From: an uncultured Lachnospiraceae bacterium
GTDB taxonomy: Bacteria; Bacillota; Clostridia; Lachnospirales; Lachnospiraceae
Length of the DNA stretch: 64,000 bases
Assembly (NCBI GenBank): GCA_947173495.1
Contig: CAMWFQ010000006.1
Coordinates: forward strand, 124,001-188,000
Direction: 5' to 3'
The position numbers were made by a program, and so were the translations under genes. Below, in pieces: positions 44,676 through 53,418 of this stretch (position 1 is the first letter of the stretch; each line of letters starts with the position of its first letter). Below the pieces are notes generated by a model. The model ran no database searches. It had not been told where the DNA came from and saw only the letters and a list, made by a program, of their open reading frames with translations.

Positions 44676-45656
44676 TCAGCTTTCTGATGATTTTTCCGGA
44701 AGGCTTTCGGCATGCCGAAGCCTTCTCGGCGTATGTCTCCTATCCACAAAATAGCGGTTTTTCCCTTTCGTCTTCGCCACATACATTACATTGTCCGCTC
44801 TGTTAAAAAGCTCTTCAAAATCGTCATCCGGCGAAATCCGCGCAGTGACCCCCACGCTGCAGTGCAGCGGCCATTCCATGCCTGTGATCTCCTCTGCCAT
44901 CTTCCGCATCATGACATCAATCCTGTCTTCTACTTCCTTCAACGATTCGTCCATCACAAAAATAATAAATTCGTCTCCCCCAAACCGGGATAAAATACTG
45001 CTTTGTGAAAAGGATTCGCTCATAACCTTCGCAGTTTCTTTCAGAACCTCGTCCCCAAAAGAATGCCCGTAAGTATCATTGATGCCCTTAAAATCATCCA
45101 GATCCAGCATGATCATGTGAGCCTGCCTGTCAGGGTTATCCTTCAGCCAGACTGAAATCTTCTCCGTAGCCGTACCCTTGTTATATAAGCCGGTCAAAAA
45201 ATCTGTCTCCAGCTTGCGTACAATATCCTGACTTTCTATCACAGACTTATGGATATTTCTAATTTTACCCAACACCCTGATCACCCCGCCGGTCTCGCCC
45301 GCCAGGCTGGTATAGGTTACCTTATGCCACTGATATTCCCCGCTCCCGGTCTTTCCCAGATAGGTAAGTTCCTTTGAGACCGGACAGGCAGATGCCTCCT
45401 TCAGTACCTCCAGCAGATTTTTCAGCTGATCTGAGTGTACCGACTGAGATCTTTTTATATATTCACTATAGTTTTCAATCACTTTTCTGGATTTATTATC
45501 AGGAAAGTTAAAAAGAAAAATCATTTCGTCTTTACGAGGATCATACTCAAAAAGCAATGCGGATGTAGTTTCTTCCAGTATCCGGCATCGCTCTTTTATC
45601 AGCTCTAATTGCATTTCAAGTTTCCCGAGTCGTTCTTCATACCCCTTCTTATCCAT
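44676..45656 (-). CDS. Diguanylate cyclase (GGDEF) with N-terminal PAS-like region
   Basis: The 326-residue protein has a short N-terminal coiled coil, a PAS-like sensor region (~25-150) and a GGDEF domain with an intact active site FGGDEFIIF near 246. The usual inhibitory RxxD site five residues before GGDEF is absent, so product inhibition at that site is unlikely. It makes c-di-GMP in the cytoplasm; no membrane segment is seen. The ATG at 45654-45656 was preferred over a GTG two codons upstream because GAGG lies 8-9 bases before it. Confidence 0.9.
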   Translation of the reverse strand: MDKKGYEERLGKLEMQLELIKERCRILEETTSALLFEYDPRKDEMIFLFNFPDNKSRKVIENYSEYIKRSQSVHSDQLKNLLEVLKEASACPVSKELTYLGKTGSGEYQWHKVTYTSLAGETGGVIRVLGKIRNIHKSVIESQDIVRKLETDFLTGLYNKGTATEKISVWLKDNPDRQAHMIMLDLDDFKGINDTYGHSFGDEVLKETAKVMSESFSQSSILSRFGGDEFIIFVMDESLKEVEDRIDVMMRKMAEEITGMEWPLHCSVGVTARISPDDDFEELFNRADNVMYVAKTKGKNRYFVDRRHTPRRLRHAESLPEKSSES

Positions 45657-45853
45657 ATACACTTCCTCATAACCACATGCATTTTAAGCGATCCTTCCAA
45701 TCCCCGAAAATACACCTTTCAATACCTGCTGCATTTCTTCTATTATAGTTTTTTTCCCGGTATTATGCAACTGATACTCTCCCTTTTTTCATATACTGAA
45801 TATCGTATGCCTGCCCACCCACATTGCACTTAAACAAATTTAATGTAAAAAAT

Positions 45854-45882
45854 TTGCCGTCATCCGTAATTCGTGGTAAAAT
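45854..45882 (+). promoter_or_regulatory. Promoter of the PseB-like gene
   Basis: -35 TTGCCG (45854-45859) and -10 TAAAAT (45877-45882) are separated by 17 bases, 42 bases before the ATG. Confidence 0.5.
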
Positions 45883-45923
45883 CGGCATATGAACAAACAT
45901 GATTTCAAAACAGGAGGCCATTC

Positions 45924-46922
45924 ATGTTATTAGACAACAAAACAATTCTGATCACCGGAGGAACCGGTTCCTTTGGTAACTGTTTTACCAGATACGTGCT
46001 TACGAATTACAATCCCAAAAAGATCATTATCTACTCCAGAGATGAATTCAAACAGTTTAATATGCAGACAGAATTTAAAGAATATGCGGACAGGCTTCGC
46101 TTTTTTATCGGCGATGTCCGTGATAAAGAGCGGCTGAAAAGAGCCTTTGAAGGTGTGGATTACGTCATTCACGCAGCCGCTTTAAAACAGGTTCCTACCT
46201 GTGAATACAATCCGAATGAAGCGATCAAAACCAATATTCACGGCGCCCAGAACGTAATTGATGCCGCTCTGGATTGCGGAATCAAAAAAGTTGTAGCGCT
46301 TTCCACAGATAAAGCAGTTAATCCGGTTAATCTTTACGGCGGAACCAAACTGGTTTCCGACAAGCTTTTTATTGCCGCCAATGCTTACGCAGGGGTCAAG
46401 GATATTAACTTTTCTATTGTCCGTTATGGTAATGTGGCGGGAAGCCGTGGCTCCATTATCCCTGTCTTTCACAATATCATCAAAAATGGCGGCAATGAAC
46501 TTCCCATCACTGACTATCGTATGACCCGTTTCTGGATCAGCCTGACGGAAGGTGTTGAACTTGTGATCAAAGCACTGGAAGAGGCCACCGGAGGAGAAAC
46601 CTTTATCAGCAAAATTCCCTCCTTTAAGGTCACTGATCTCGCCAGTGCCATGCTTCCCGGCTGTAAAATGCCGGAGATCGGCATCCGTCCGGGAGAAAAG
46701 CTTCATGAGATTATGATAACGGTTGAAGATTCAGCCACAACTTATGAATATGACAAGCATTTTATCGTGTATCCTCAGGTTGTCTGGAACAATAAGCAGA
46801 AAATTAATTTAAGCGGCCGTAAGGTTGAAGAGGGATTTTCCTACAGCTCCGGAAACAACAGACAGTGGCTGAGCGTTGATGATATTAAGGAGCTTCTTAC
46901 AACTGTGGATCTGGAAAAGTAA
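45924..46922 (+). CDS. PseB-like UDP-GlcNAc 4,6-dehydratase / polysaccharide biosynthesis SDR
   Basis: The 332-residue extended SDR has TGGTGSFGNCF near residue 11, SRDEFKQFNM, AAALKQVPTCEYNP near 86, STDKAVNPVNLYGGTK with catalytic Tyr/Lys near 133, and RYGNVAGSRGS. These are the motifs of the inverting UDP-GlcNAc 4,6-dehydratase that opens the pseudaminic acid and related amino-sugar pathways. No pseC/H/G/I partners are adjacent, so it is orphaned or serves another glycan. AGGAGG lies 6 bases before the ATG. Confidence 0.88.
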   Translation: MLLDNKTILITGGTGSFGNCFTRYVLTNYNPKKIIIYSRDEFKQFNMQTEFKEYADRLRFFIGDVRDKERLKRAFEGVDYVIHAAALKQVPTCEYNPNEAIKTNIHGAQNVIDAALDCGIKKVVALSTDKAVNPVNLYGGTKLVSDKLFIAANAYAGVKDINFSIVRYGNVAGSRGSIIPVFHNIIKNGGNELPITDYRMTRFWISLTEGVELVIKALEEATGGETFISKIPSFKVTDLASAMLPGCKMPEIGIRPGEKLHEIMITVEDSATTYEYDKHFIVYPQVVWNNKQKINLSGRKVEEGFSYSSGNNRQWLSVDDIKELLTTVDLEK

Positions 46923-46973
46923 CAAAGTACAGCACTCTGCATATAATCACACAAAAGAAACGATAAGGTGTAA

Positions 46974-47075
46974 ACTGTGAAAAATAAATTTTTCACAAAC
47001 GAACTTGTTCGTTTTGCAAATACTGTGCTGACGCCCAAATTTGCAGGTATTGGCAGGATGGAGGATTATCATATG
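46974..47075 (+). repeat. Leader repeat, copy 2 (upstream of M19 dipeptidase gene)
   Basis: A 102-base copy running from ACTGTGAAAAAT to the dipeptidase ATG. Its 3' end supplies the ribosome binding site GGAGG (47060-47064), 8 bases before ATG. All three internal inverted repeats are intact. The repeat is also open in frame with the dipeptidase, beginning with a possible GTG codon at 46977, but the internal ATG with its GGAGG is the better start. Confidence 0.82.
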
Positions 47076-48119
47076 GATATTAAAATAGAAGAACCATATC
47101 TTGCCCTGGCGCGGGAGCTCCATCGGGCTTATCCGGTAGCAGATGCGCATCTGGATCTGGCAGCAGAAATCCTGTTCCGGCATCAGGCCGGAGAGCACAA
47201 TGTAATCAGAAATCATTACCTGCCTGATTTCAGATCCGCCGGAATAAAGCTGGTGGTCTCTTCCGTCTTTGTGGAAGATTACGATCTGGAAAGAAGCTGG
47301 CAGGTTGCCCTGGATCAGATTAATGCCCTGAAAGAAGATATGAAAGGGCTTTCTGCTGTCACACTGATCACCGGAAAAGAAGATATCGACCGTATTTTAG
47401 GGAACGACCAGATTGGTATCCTTCTCTATATGGAGGGACTTGACTGCATTCATGAGGATATCGATAAATTGAATATTTTATATGATCTGGGCGTAAGGGG
47501 AGCATCTCTCACCTGGAGCAGGCCCAATGCTCTGGCCACCGGATGCTGCAAGGCAAGAGAACACAGACCGATTCCAGGTCCTTTGACAAAGGCCGGTATA
47601 CTTGCTGTGAAACGGTTGGAGGACTTGTCCATGTTCCTCGACATCAGTCATTTAAATGACGAGGGATTTTCACAGGTGTGCAAAATCGCTTCCAGAAGTT
47701 TCATAGCCACTCATTCCTGCAGCCGCCATGTCTTTGACAGCTATCGGAATATGACCGATGAGCAGATGCGCCTTCTTGCCTCGCAGGGAGGCATTATGGG
47801 ACTGAACGGATGCCAGTGTATTGCCGGTTCCCTCCAGGGAAATCACTTTGAAATGCTCTGCCGACATGTAGAATATGAAGTGGAGAAAATAGGGCCGGAA
47901 CATGTGGGTTATGGATTTGATCTGTGTGATTCCTATGAGGAAGCTGAAGCAGCCGTTCATAACAGAGTATTTGATGGCAGGAGCGACTGTCTCTCCAATC
48001 ACGGTCAGATTTACCTGGTGACAGCAGCATTACTGCAGCGCGGAATGGACCGCGGAACACTGGAACTCATTATAGGTAAAAATTTTATCAATTATTTCAG
48101 GAAGATGCTTCCTGACTGA
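47073..48119 (+). CDS. M19 family membrane-type dipeptidase
   Basis: The 348-residue protein carries the M19 zinc residues: VADAHLDLAAE near residue 20 (His-x-Asp), the bridging Glu in YMEGLDCI near 116, THSCSRHVF near 208 and GYGFDLCD near 278. It cleaves dipeptides, often with D-residues. It has no signal peptide, so it is cytoplasmic here. The start at 47073 has a GGAGG provided by the leader repeat. It faces the LysM/GH18 gene tail to tail across a shared terminator. Confidence 0.87.
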   Translation: MDIKIEEPYLALARELHRAYPVADAHLDLAAEILFRHQAGEHNVIRNHYLPDFRSAGIKLVVSSVFVEDYDLERSWQVALDQINALKEDMKGLSAVTLITGKEDIDRILGNDQIGILLYMEGLDCIHEDIDKLNILYDLGVRGASLTWSRPNALATGCCKAREHRPIPGPLTKAGILAVKRLEDLSMFLDISHLNDEGFSQVCKIASRSFIATHSCSRHVFDSYRNMTDEQMRLLASQGGIMGLNGCQCIAGSLQGNHFEMLCRHVEYEVEKIGPEHVGYGFDLCDSYEEAEAAVHNRVFDGRSDCLSNHGQIYLVTAALLQRGMDRGTLELIIGKNFINYFRKMLPD

Positions 48120-48165
48120 AACCCGATTTTCAAAATCGAACATGCAAGTTTTTTCCTGCGCATAA

Positions 48166-48195
48166 AAAAGATGGCCGTATCAGTAGCCATCTTTT
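48166..48195. terminator. Bidirectional terminator between the M19 and GH18 genes
   Basis: AAAAGATGGC (48166-48175) pairs perfectly with GCCATCTTTT (48186-48195), with A/T tracts on both sides. It includes the stop codon of the GH18 gene. Just before it is CCTGCGCATAAA, the same 3' end as in the GC-rich repeats. Confidence 0.75.
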
Positions 48196-49325
48196 CTTAT
48201 TTGGAATGTATCCTCAAGCAACAGCCAGTTGGGACGGAAGAAGCGCATAATCTGCCAGTATCCCATCCCCCGAAGGCCATACTCCGGGATCAACGTAAAC
48301 TTTTCCTTATAGCTTCTCACATCCTCAAACCAAACCTCGTGAAGTTCTCCGTTCTTTTCATATCTGAAAAAAGGCGACATGGCGACTTCATCGAACTGAA
48401 TCTCTGCGCCGGCATCTATGGCAATCTGAACCGCCTCCTGGTTTCCAATGGTTCTTGCCGCAGAAGTCCCTCTTATGTACGGCAGTGTCCAGTCATAACC
48501 ATAATTGGGAATCCCCAGATCGATCTTACCGGGTTCGATACGGGTAACGGCATATTCCACCACCTCCCGCACCTTATTTGCGGGTGCTACAGCCATGGGT
48601 GGTCCATAAGTATACCCCCACTCATAAGTCATAAGAAGCACACTGTCAGCAGCCTTCCCCAAAAGCCCGTAGTCTTTTCCCTGATAGAGTACGCCTTCCT
48701 GTGAGTCCGAAGTTTTCGGCGCAAGCGCAACTGATACCTGAAAGCCGTAAGGCGCAAGAAAATCTCTGACTCCGGCTACAAAATCTGCAAACGGCACTCT
48801 GTCCTCGGGCAAAATATATTCAAAGTCTATGTCAACCCCCTGAAATCCTTTCTCCTGAAGCGTTGCCAGGAGATTGCTGTTAAGCTGCTCTATGGCTGTC
48901 TGACTGTTGACCAGCTCATTGATCAGATAATTACTGAATTTTCCATCCGGTCCAAAAGGCGTCAGCGTAAGAACCGGCCGGACATCTGCTGCCGCAGCTG
49001 CCTGAATCATAAACATATCGTCTATCTGAGGAGGTACCAATTCCCCCTTTGTAGTAAAGCCGTAGGAAAAGACGGACAGGGTGCTGAGATAAGGCAGTGT
49101 AGCCTCCAGCACATCTCCTTTTATAAACGGATAAGCATATCCATTGACACAGGCCGGATCTTTCAAAGATGTTTCCGCACCGACAGACAGGAGAAGAGCC
49201 TGCCCTATTGCCAGAGGATATGGATAGATGAGCTGATTGTCAAATATTACAGAAGATGGAGAAATTCCATAGCGATCAGCTATGGAATCCACCGTATCAT
49301 TTTCTTTCACAATATATATTTCCAG
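48180..49325 (-). CDS. LysM-GH18 spore-type glycosidase (YaaH/SleL-like)
   Basis: An N-terminal LysM domain (YIVKENDTVDSIADRYGISPS, residues ~4-45) is followed by a GH18 barrel with FQGVDIDFEYI near 195. The catalytic Glu is present, while the first Asp of DxxDxDxE is Gln, as often in YaaH-type cortex-lytic enzymes. There is no signal peptide, as in forespore-made spore coat enzymes. No ATG lies near the LysM start. The best start is CTG (49323-49325) six bases after the GGAGG of the leader repeat, giving the usual L/M-EIYIV N-terminus; a GTG five codons later is the alternative. Confidence 0.82.
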   Translation of the reverse strand: MEIYIVKENDTVDSIADRYGISPSSVIFDNQLIYPYPLAIGQALLLSVGAETSLKDPACVNGYAYPFIKGDVLEATLPYLSTLSVFSYGFTTKGELVPPQIDDMFMIQAAAAADVRPVLTLTPFGPDGKFSNYLINELVNSQTAIEQLNSNLLATLQEKGFQGVDIDFEYILPEDRVPFADFVAGVRDFLAPYGFQVSVALAPKTSDSQEGVLYQGKDYGLLGKAADSVLLMTYEWGYTYGPPMAVAPANKVREVVEYAVTRIEPGKIDLGIPNYGYDWTLPYIRGTSAARTIGNQEAVQIAIDAGAEIQFDEVAMSPFFRYEKNGELHEVWFEDVRSYKEKFTLIPEYGLRGMGYWQIMRFFRPNWLLLEDTFQIRKDGY

Positions 49326-49422
49326 AATAATCCTCCATGCGGCCAGCACCTGCAAATTTGGGCGTCAGCACAACATTTGCAAAACGAACAATTTCGTTTG
49401 TGAAAAATTTATTTTTCACAGT
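49323..49422 (-). repeat. Leader repeat, copy 3 (upstream of GH18 gene)
   Basis: The minus-strand copy runs from ACTGTG (complement 49417-49422) to the CTG start codon. It keeps the three inverted repeats, apart from one base change in AACGAA-TTGTTCGTT, and the GGAGGATTAT end seen in copy 2. With copy 2 it forms an inverted pair around two convergent genes. Confidence 0.82.
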
Positions 49423-49461
49423 ACTTCCCGCTGCATTTTTATTATAATATGCGAAGAAGCC

Positions 49462-49605
49462 TTATTTGGTCACAGGAATTCCCAGATGAATCCTGCGGTA
49501 AATCTTCCATATAATAATCGCCGGAAGTGATATTGTCAGATACAGAGTTGAAACAAGCCCTGCCGCTCCGCCCACTATGGCAATCACTAAAATCAATATG
49601 TTCAT
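49462..49605 (-). CDS. 47-residue single-pass membrane protein
   Basis: An ATG at 49603-49605 with AGGAGGTG 7-8 bases upstream opens a 47-codon frame ending in TAA at 49462-49464. The product starts MNILILVIAIVGGAAGL, is hydrophobic over ~30 residues (possibly two short helices, 2-18 and 20-34) and ends with a basic tail (WKIYRRIHLG). The strong ribosome binding site and basic C-terminus (inside) support a real membrane microprotein. Overlapping longer frames in this stretch lack such sites. Function unknown. Confidence 0.72.
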   Translation of the reverse strand: MNILILVIAIVGGAAGLVSTLYLTISLPAIIIWKIYRRIHLGIPVTK

Positions 49606-49791
49606 GGAAACACCTCCTGTTCATAGCGCCGCACCGTTTCTTCGCTGCACCTCTATGTGCACCTTCGGACGGCTGCCGTTTTCTTTCATGCATATCTTAC
49701 CAGAAGAACCTGTTAAGATGAAGCAGCCGGAGGGTTTCTTAACATCAGTTTAACATGATCTTAACGATTTTTTAACACAATAACATAACCT

Positions 49792-50808
49792 TCATTCTTC
49801 CGCCTTCGACACTGCGATGGCTGCGATTCCGCAGAGAATTCCCGCCACTGCATAAATCAGTCCCGCGCTGGCCCAGTAATTTCCCGTAAATCCCAGCGTA
49901 AGAAAAACAATGGTAGCGACAAGCATAATACATCCGCAGATCTTTCCCTTGAGGATATTCCTCCGCTTCGTCTCCGGGCTGGGATTTGCCTCCCGGTTAT
50001 AGGCTTCAATGTCATACTTGTTCTTCTGCATCCCTCCATATACCAGAAGACTGACTGCAGCTGTTATGGCAAGCATAAAGACTCCTCCTGCCATACTTTC
50101 TGTCTGCTCCTTTTCTGCAGTGTCACTTATATAGGCTCCTCCTGCCATACTTTCTGTCTGCTCCTTTTCTGCGGTGTCATTTGTAAAAGCTCCTTCTGCC
50201 ATACTTCCTGTCTGTTCCTTACCTGCCGTATCGCTGATCCTCTCTATCCTGTCACCTGCAATCATAAAGAACAGCACCGCCACCAGAATAATACCTATTC
50301 CGGCCGCCACTCTCACTGTGAAGGTTTTGACCGCCCGTTCTTTCTGCTCTTCCGTATAAAAGTCTTCGACCTGCGGATGCTTATTCTGAAAGTGGGAGTA
50401 TTCCATTCCCTTTACCACCAGGATCAGCACTGCTATGATCAGGAATACAAAAAAGATTTCCACTGAAACCATTTCCCCCACAGCCGTTTCCGAAAGCGCC
50501 ATCATCACGCTCAGTCCCAGCAGAATCAGTCCTACTCCTGCGCTCACCCAGATACTGAACTGATTCTGAAAGCGGTCGTAGCCGTGAACATCCTCCGCAA
50601 ATTCTCTGCTCACATCTCCCTGCACCAGTGCATCCATACTGCAGTGAAACATCCTGCAGATCTGCAGAAGCTTTTCCATCTCAGGGTAGCTCTGGGCGGA
50701 TTCCCATTTCGAGACCGACTGTCTGGAAACCTCCAGTTCTTCTGCCAGCTGTTCTTGAGTAATGTTTTTCCTTTTTCTTAAATACTGTAAATTTTCTGCA
50801 AAGCTCAT
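49792..50808 (-). CDS. XRE family regulator with C-terminal membrane region
   Basis: The 338-residue protein has a Cro/C1-type HTH (residues ~5-62, ITQEQLAEELEVSRQSVSKWESAQSYP) and four to five hydrophobic segments from ~90 to the end. This is a membrane-bound regulator type common in Clostridia. Between segments three and four is a hydrophilic loop made of three 18-residue repeats. The start at 50808 follows GGAGGG directly; the longer frame adds 15 residues before that site and is unlikely. Confidence 0.85.
   Translation of the reverse strand: MSFAENLQYLRKRKNITQEQLAEELEVSRQSVSKWESAQSYPEMEKLLQICRMFHCSMDALVQGDVSREFAEDVHGYDRFQNQFSIWVSAGVGLILLGLSVMMALSETAVGEMVSVEIFFVFLIIAVLILVVKGMEYSHFQNKHPQVEDFYTEEQKERAVKTFTVRVAAGIGIILVAVLFFMIAGDRIERISDTAGKEQTGSMAEGAFTNDTAEKEQTESMAGGAYISDTAEKEQTESMAGGVFMLAITAAVSLLVYGGMQKNKYDIEAYNREANPSPETKRRNILKGKICGCIMLVATIVFLTLGFTGNYWASAGLIYAVAGILCGIAAIAVSKAEE
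50082..50243 (-). repeat. 54-bp tandem repeat (3 copies) inside the XRE membrane regulator
   Basis: Three direct copies of 54 bases start at 50082, 50136 and 50190. The first two are nearly identical and the third has more changes. Each encodes 18 residues of the type DTAEKEQTESMAGGAYIS, so the count can change without shifting the frame. Confidence 0.85.
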
Positions 50809-50969
50809 TTTTCCCTCCATACTGAAGTCTCTGCCCTCCGGGCAGCCTGACATTCTGTTATTTACCGTGTAACACTCTTAAATTTACGGTTGCACAGAGG
50901 CACCTTCAACCAATTTTCTGTTGCTTTTAAGTTTTCTGTGTCAATTTTCAGTTGCAGTGCCCAAAAATG

Positions 50970-51926
50970 CTAAATCTGGAAAATATGTCTGGTCGTAATA
51001 TCTTCGTAGGAGAGTACTTCATTTCTGAGCGGCATCGCCAGATGTTCTCTTCGGTACTGAGTGGGAGAAATATTCAAATACTGCTGAAACTGTCTGTTGA
51101 AACTGGAAAGGCTCCGGTACCCCACCTTCCGCGCAATCAGATTTAAAGGCTCCTGGTTCAGATAGATCAGATGGCATGCCTGCTGGATGCGGTAGTGCTG
51201 AATGTATTCCAACGGGCTTACGCTGATGATCTTTTTGAACAGCCTGCGGAAATGGCTCTCACTGATACAGCAGTGAGCTGACAGATCTCCTATGGAAACA
51301 GGCTCCCTGTAATGCTCATAAATATAAGTAAGGGCAGCGCAGATGTACTCATAGGCATCCGCAGAATCCCTCCCGGATTGCCCGCTTATACCCCCTCCAA
51401 TCGTAATTTGGTTTATCTCAGCCAGAAGCGCTACCAGAAGGCCGTGTACGGCTCTCTGATACAGAACCTTTTTCTCATGGAATTCCCGGAAGATCTCAGA
51501 AATATACAGATGCAAAACCGGAAATTCTTTCCGACTGACCACCACCGGAACTTTCTGGGGAATATAAAAGATCTGCCAGAGCATATCGCAGGAAATTCCT
51601 TCCTTATTTAAGAATAATTTCGGTTCCACGTACAGATATTCCCAGGTGTTTGTCCCGGAGCTGTTCGCGATCATATGAGGAACCTGTGGGAAAAGAATAC
51701 AATAATCGCCTGCCTGGCAGGGAATCCTCTCATTCTCTCCATAGTAGATCTGCCCCGAACCATCCAGGCAGCTGCCGATCTCGATTCCATTATGAAAATG
51801 CAGAAATTCCGGAACGGAACAGGTATTCTGCCAGTAATTTCCTATGAAAGCCAACACCGGAAAAGATGCCGGGAAATCATAAGGACGGTATAGAATCGGC
51901 AAATGTTGAAATGATTGTTTTTGCAT
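50970..51926 (-). CDS. AraC family transcriptional regulator with cupin domain
   Basis: The 318-residue protein has an N-terminal cupin-like sensing domain (HFHNGIEIGSCLDGSG, QAGDYCILFPQVPHM, ~residues 45-110) and a C-terminal AraC double HTH (SIGDLSAHCCISESHFRRLFKKI then VGYRSLSSFNRQFQQYLNISPTQYR). It is divergent from the 52-62 kb catabolic cluster and probably its regulator. The ATG at 51924-51926 was chosen, but no good SD precedes it; an in-frame GTG 14 codons upstream is possible. Confidence 0.88.
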   Translation of the reverse strand: MQKQSFQHLPILYRPYDFPASFPVLAFIGNYWQNTCSVPEFLHFHNGIEIGSCLDGSGQIYYGENERIPCQAGDYCILFPQVPHMIANSSGTNTWEYLYVEPKLFLNKEGISCDMLWQIFYIPQKVPVVVSRKEFPVLHLYISEIFREFHEKKVLYQRAVHGLLVALLAEINQITIGGGISGQSGRDSADAYEYICAALTYIYEHYREPVSIGDLSAHCCISESHFRRLFKKIISVSPLEYIQHYRIQQACHLIYLNQEPLNLIARKVGYRSLSSFNRQFQQYLNISPTQYRREHLAMPLRNEVLSYEDITTRHIFQI

Positions 51927-52042
51927 AGTTTTCAACCCATTAGTGACAAGCTTAAACAGGCTTTGCACCCTATAATAAACAATAAGAATAAATAATATCG
52001 TATTAGAGAAAGTATACTGGAAAAGAAGGAAAAAGTAAACCT

Positions 52043-53311
52043 ATGACAGATATGGTTGAGATCATGAAGCGCGAAATTGTATGCGCCCTGGGATGTACAG
52101 AGCCAAGCGCCGTCGCGCTGGCAGTGGCAAAAGCCAGAGAAACTTTGGGGGAAGAGCCGGACAGGATCCTGATCAAAGTCAGTGGCAATATATTGAAAAA
52201 TGCCATGAATGTGGGAATACCCGGCACGAATCTGAAAGGCATAGAAATCGCCGCCGCATTAGGCTGTGTGGCCGGAAAGGCCGATTGCGGGCTGGAGGTG
52301 CTTCAGAATGTGGAGGAATCTCACATCCGGCAGGCGCAGGAAATGCTCCGTCAGGGCAGAGTTGAAATTGGACTTAAGGAATGCGAAGAGCGTCTTTATA
52401 TAGAAGCCAAATGTCTGAAAGGAGATAAAAGCGCGGAAGCTGTTATTGAAAAATGCCACACCAACATTGCTTCCGTATGTAAGAACGACAAAGTAATTTA
52501 TTTTCGTGAAAAAGAAAATAACCGTGAGGAAGCGCTGGACTCCTATCATCTTTCTTTTCGGGAAATCTGGAACTTTATTCAGGTCTGTGATTTTTCCCAG
52601 TTGGAATTTCTGGAGGAAGTGATCCAGGTAAACAGCCGCATTGCGGAGGAAGGTCTGCGTAAGTCCTACGGCATGGGCGTGGGAAAGCACCTGGCAGATC
52701 GCGGGAAGAGAGCCCACGAAGAAGATTTTCAGACCTGTGTGGTCTCCTATGTGTCCGCGGCAGCAGACGCGCGGATGGCAGGATGTCCTTTGCCGGTTAT
52801 GGCAACCACCGGAAGCGGTAATCAGGGGCTGACAGCCTCCCTTCCTGTCATAGCAGCTGCCGGGTGGCTTAAAAGCAGCAAGGAAGAACTTTATCGGGCA
52901 CTGGCGCTGAGCGAGCTGGTGACAATTCATGTAAAAGAATATATCGGTAAGCTTTCCGCCCTGTGCGGATGCGCCATAGCGGCCTCTATCGGAAGCGCCT
53001 GCGGAATTACCCGTCTGTTGGGCGGCGGATATGAACATATGGAGCATGCTGTGAAAAACATGGTTGCGGATATTTCCGGCTTAATCTGTGACGGCGCAAA
53101 GGCAGGCTGCGCGCTGAAAATTGCCACCTCTATATCAGGTGCTATTCAGTGCGCTTATCTGGCGCTCGAGGGTGTGGAGGTTCCTGAGCGGGACGGCATC
53201 GTCTGCGGCAGTGTGGAAGATACCATTTACAATCTGGGAAATCTGGGAAACAGCGGCATGCGGATCACGGATCACGTGATACTGGATATGATGCTGGCGG
53301 GAAAAGCTTAA
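52043..53311 (+). CDS. L-cysteine desulfidase / UPF0597 family (serine dehydratase-like)
   Basis: The 422-residue protein matches the UPF0597 (CyuA/YhaM) family: CALGCTEPSAVALAVAKA near residue 14, KVSGNILKNAMNVGIPGT near 46, and the Cys-rich SALCGCAIAASIGSACG near 310 and ICDGAKAGCALKI near 350 that supply Fe-S ligands in the SDH alpha-like fold. Members release sulfide and ammonia from cysteine or deaminate related amino acids. AAGAAGGAA lies before the ATG. It is first in the cluster. The true substrate here may differ from cysteine. Confidence 0.88.
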   Translation: MTDMVEIMKREIVCALGCTEPSAVALAVAKARETLGEEPDRILIKVSGNILKNAMNVGIPGTNLKGIEIAAALGCVAGKADCGLEVLQNVEESHIRQAQEMLRQGRVEIGLKECEERLYIEAKCLKGDKSAEAVIEKCHTNIASVCKNDKVIYFREKENNREEALDSYHLSFREIWNFIQVCDFSQLEFLEEVIQVNSRIAEEGLRKSYGMGVGKHLADRGKRAHEEDFQTCVVSYVSAAADARMAGCPLPVMATTGSGNQGLTASLPVIAAAGWLKSSKEELYRALALSELVTIHVKEYIGKLSALCGCAIAASIGSACGITRLLGGGYEHMEHAVKNMVADISGLICDGAKAGCALKIATSISGAIQCAYLALEGVEVPERDGIVCGSVEDTIYNLGNLGNSGMRITDHVILDMMLAGKA

Positions 53312-53418
53312 ATTTATCATCCGTCAAAAAGATATGTACAGCATAGAAATATGCTTTCCATATAATAAGGTACAAACTGAAATTATTATTAAACTACTGC
53401 ATTGGAATGGAGGCCGCT

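Noticed and set aside
46977-47072. N-terminal 32-residue extension of the M19 dipeptidase starting at GTG
   Set aside because: The extension is the leader repeat, which recurs before unrelated genes in other frames; GGAGG with ATG at 47073 is the better start.
49442-49693. 83-codon minus-strand frame overlapping the 47-residue membrane protein
   Set aside because: Cys/His/Arg-rich with no ribosome binding site, whereas the shifted 47-codon frame has a full AGGAGGTG and a coherent membrane segment.
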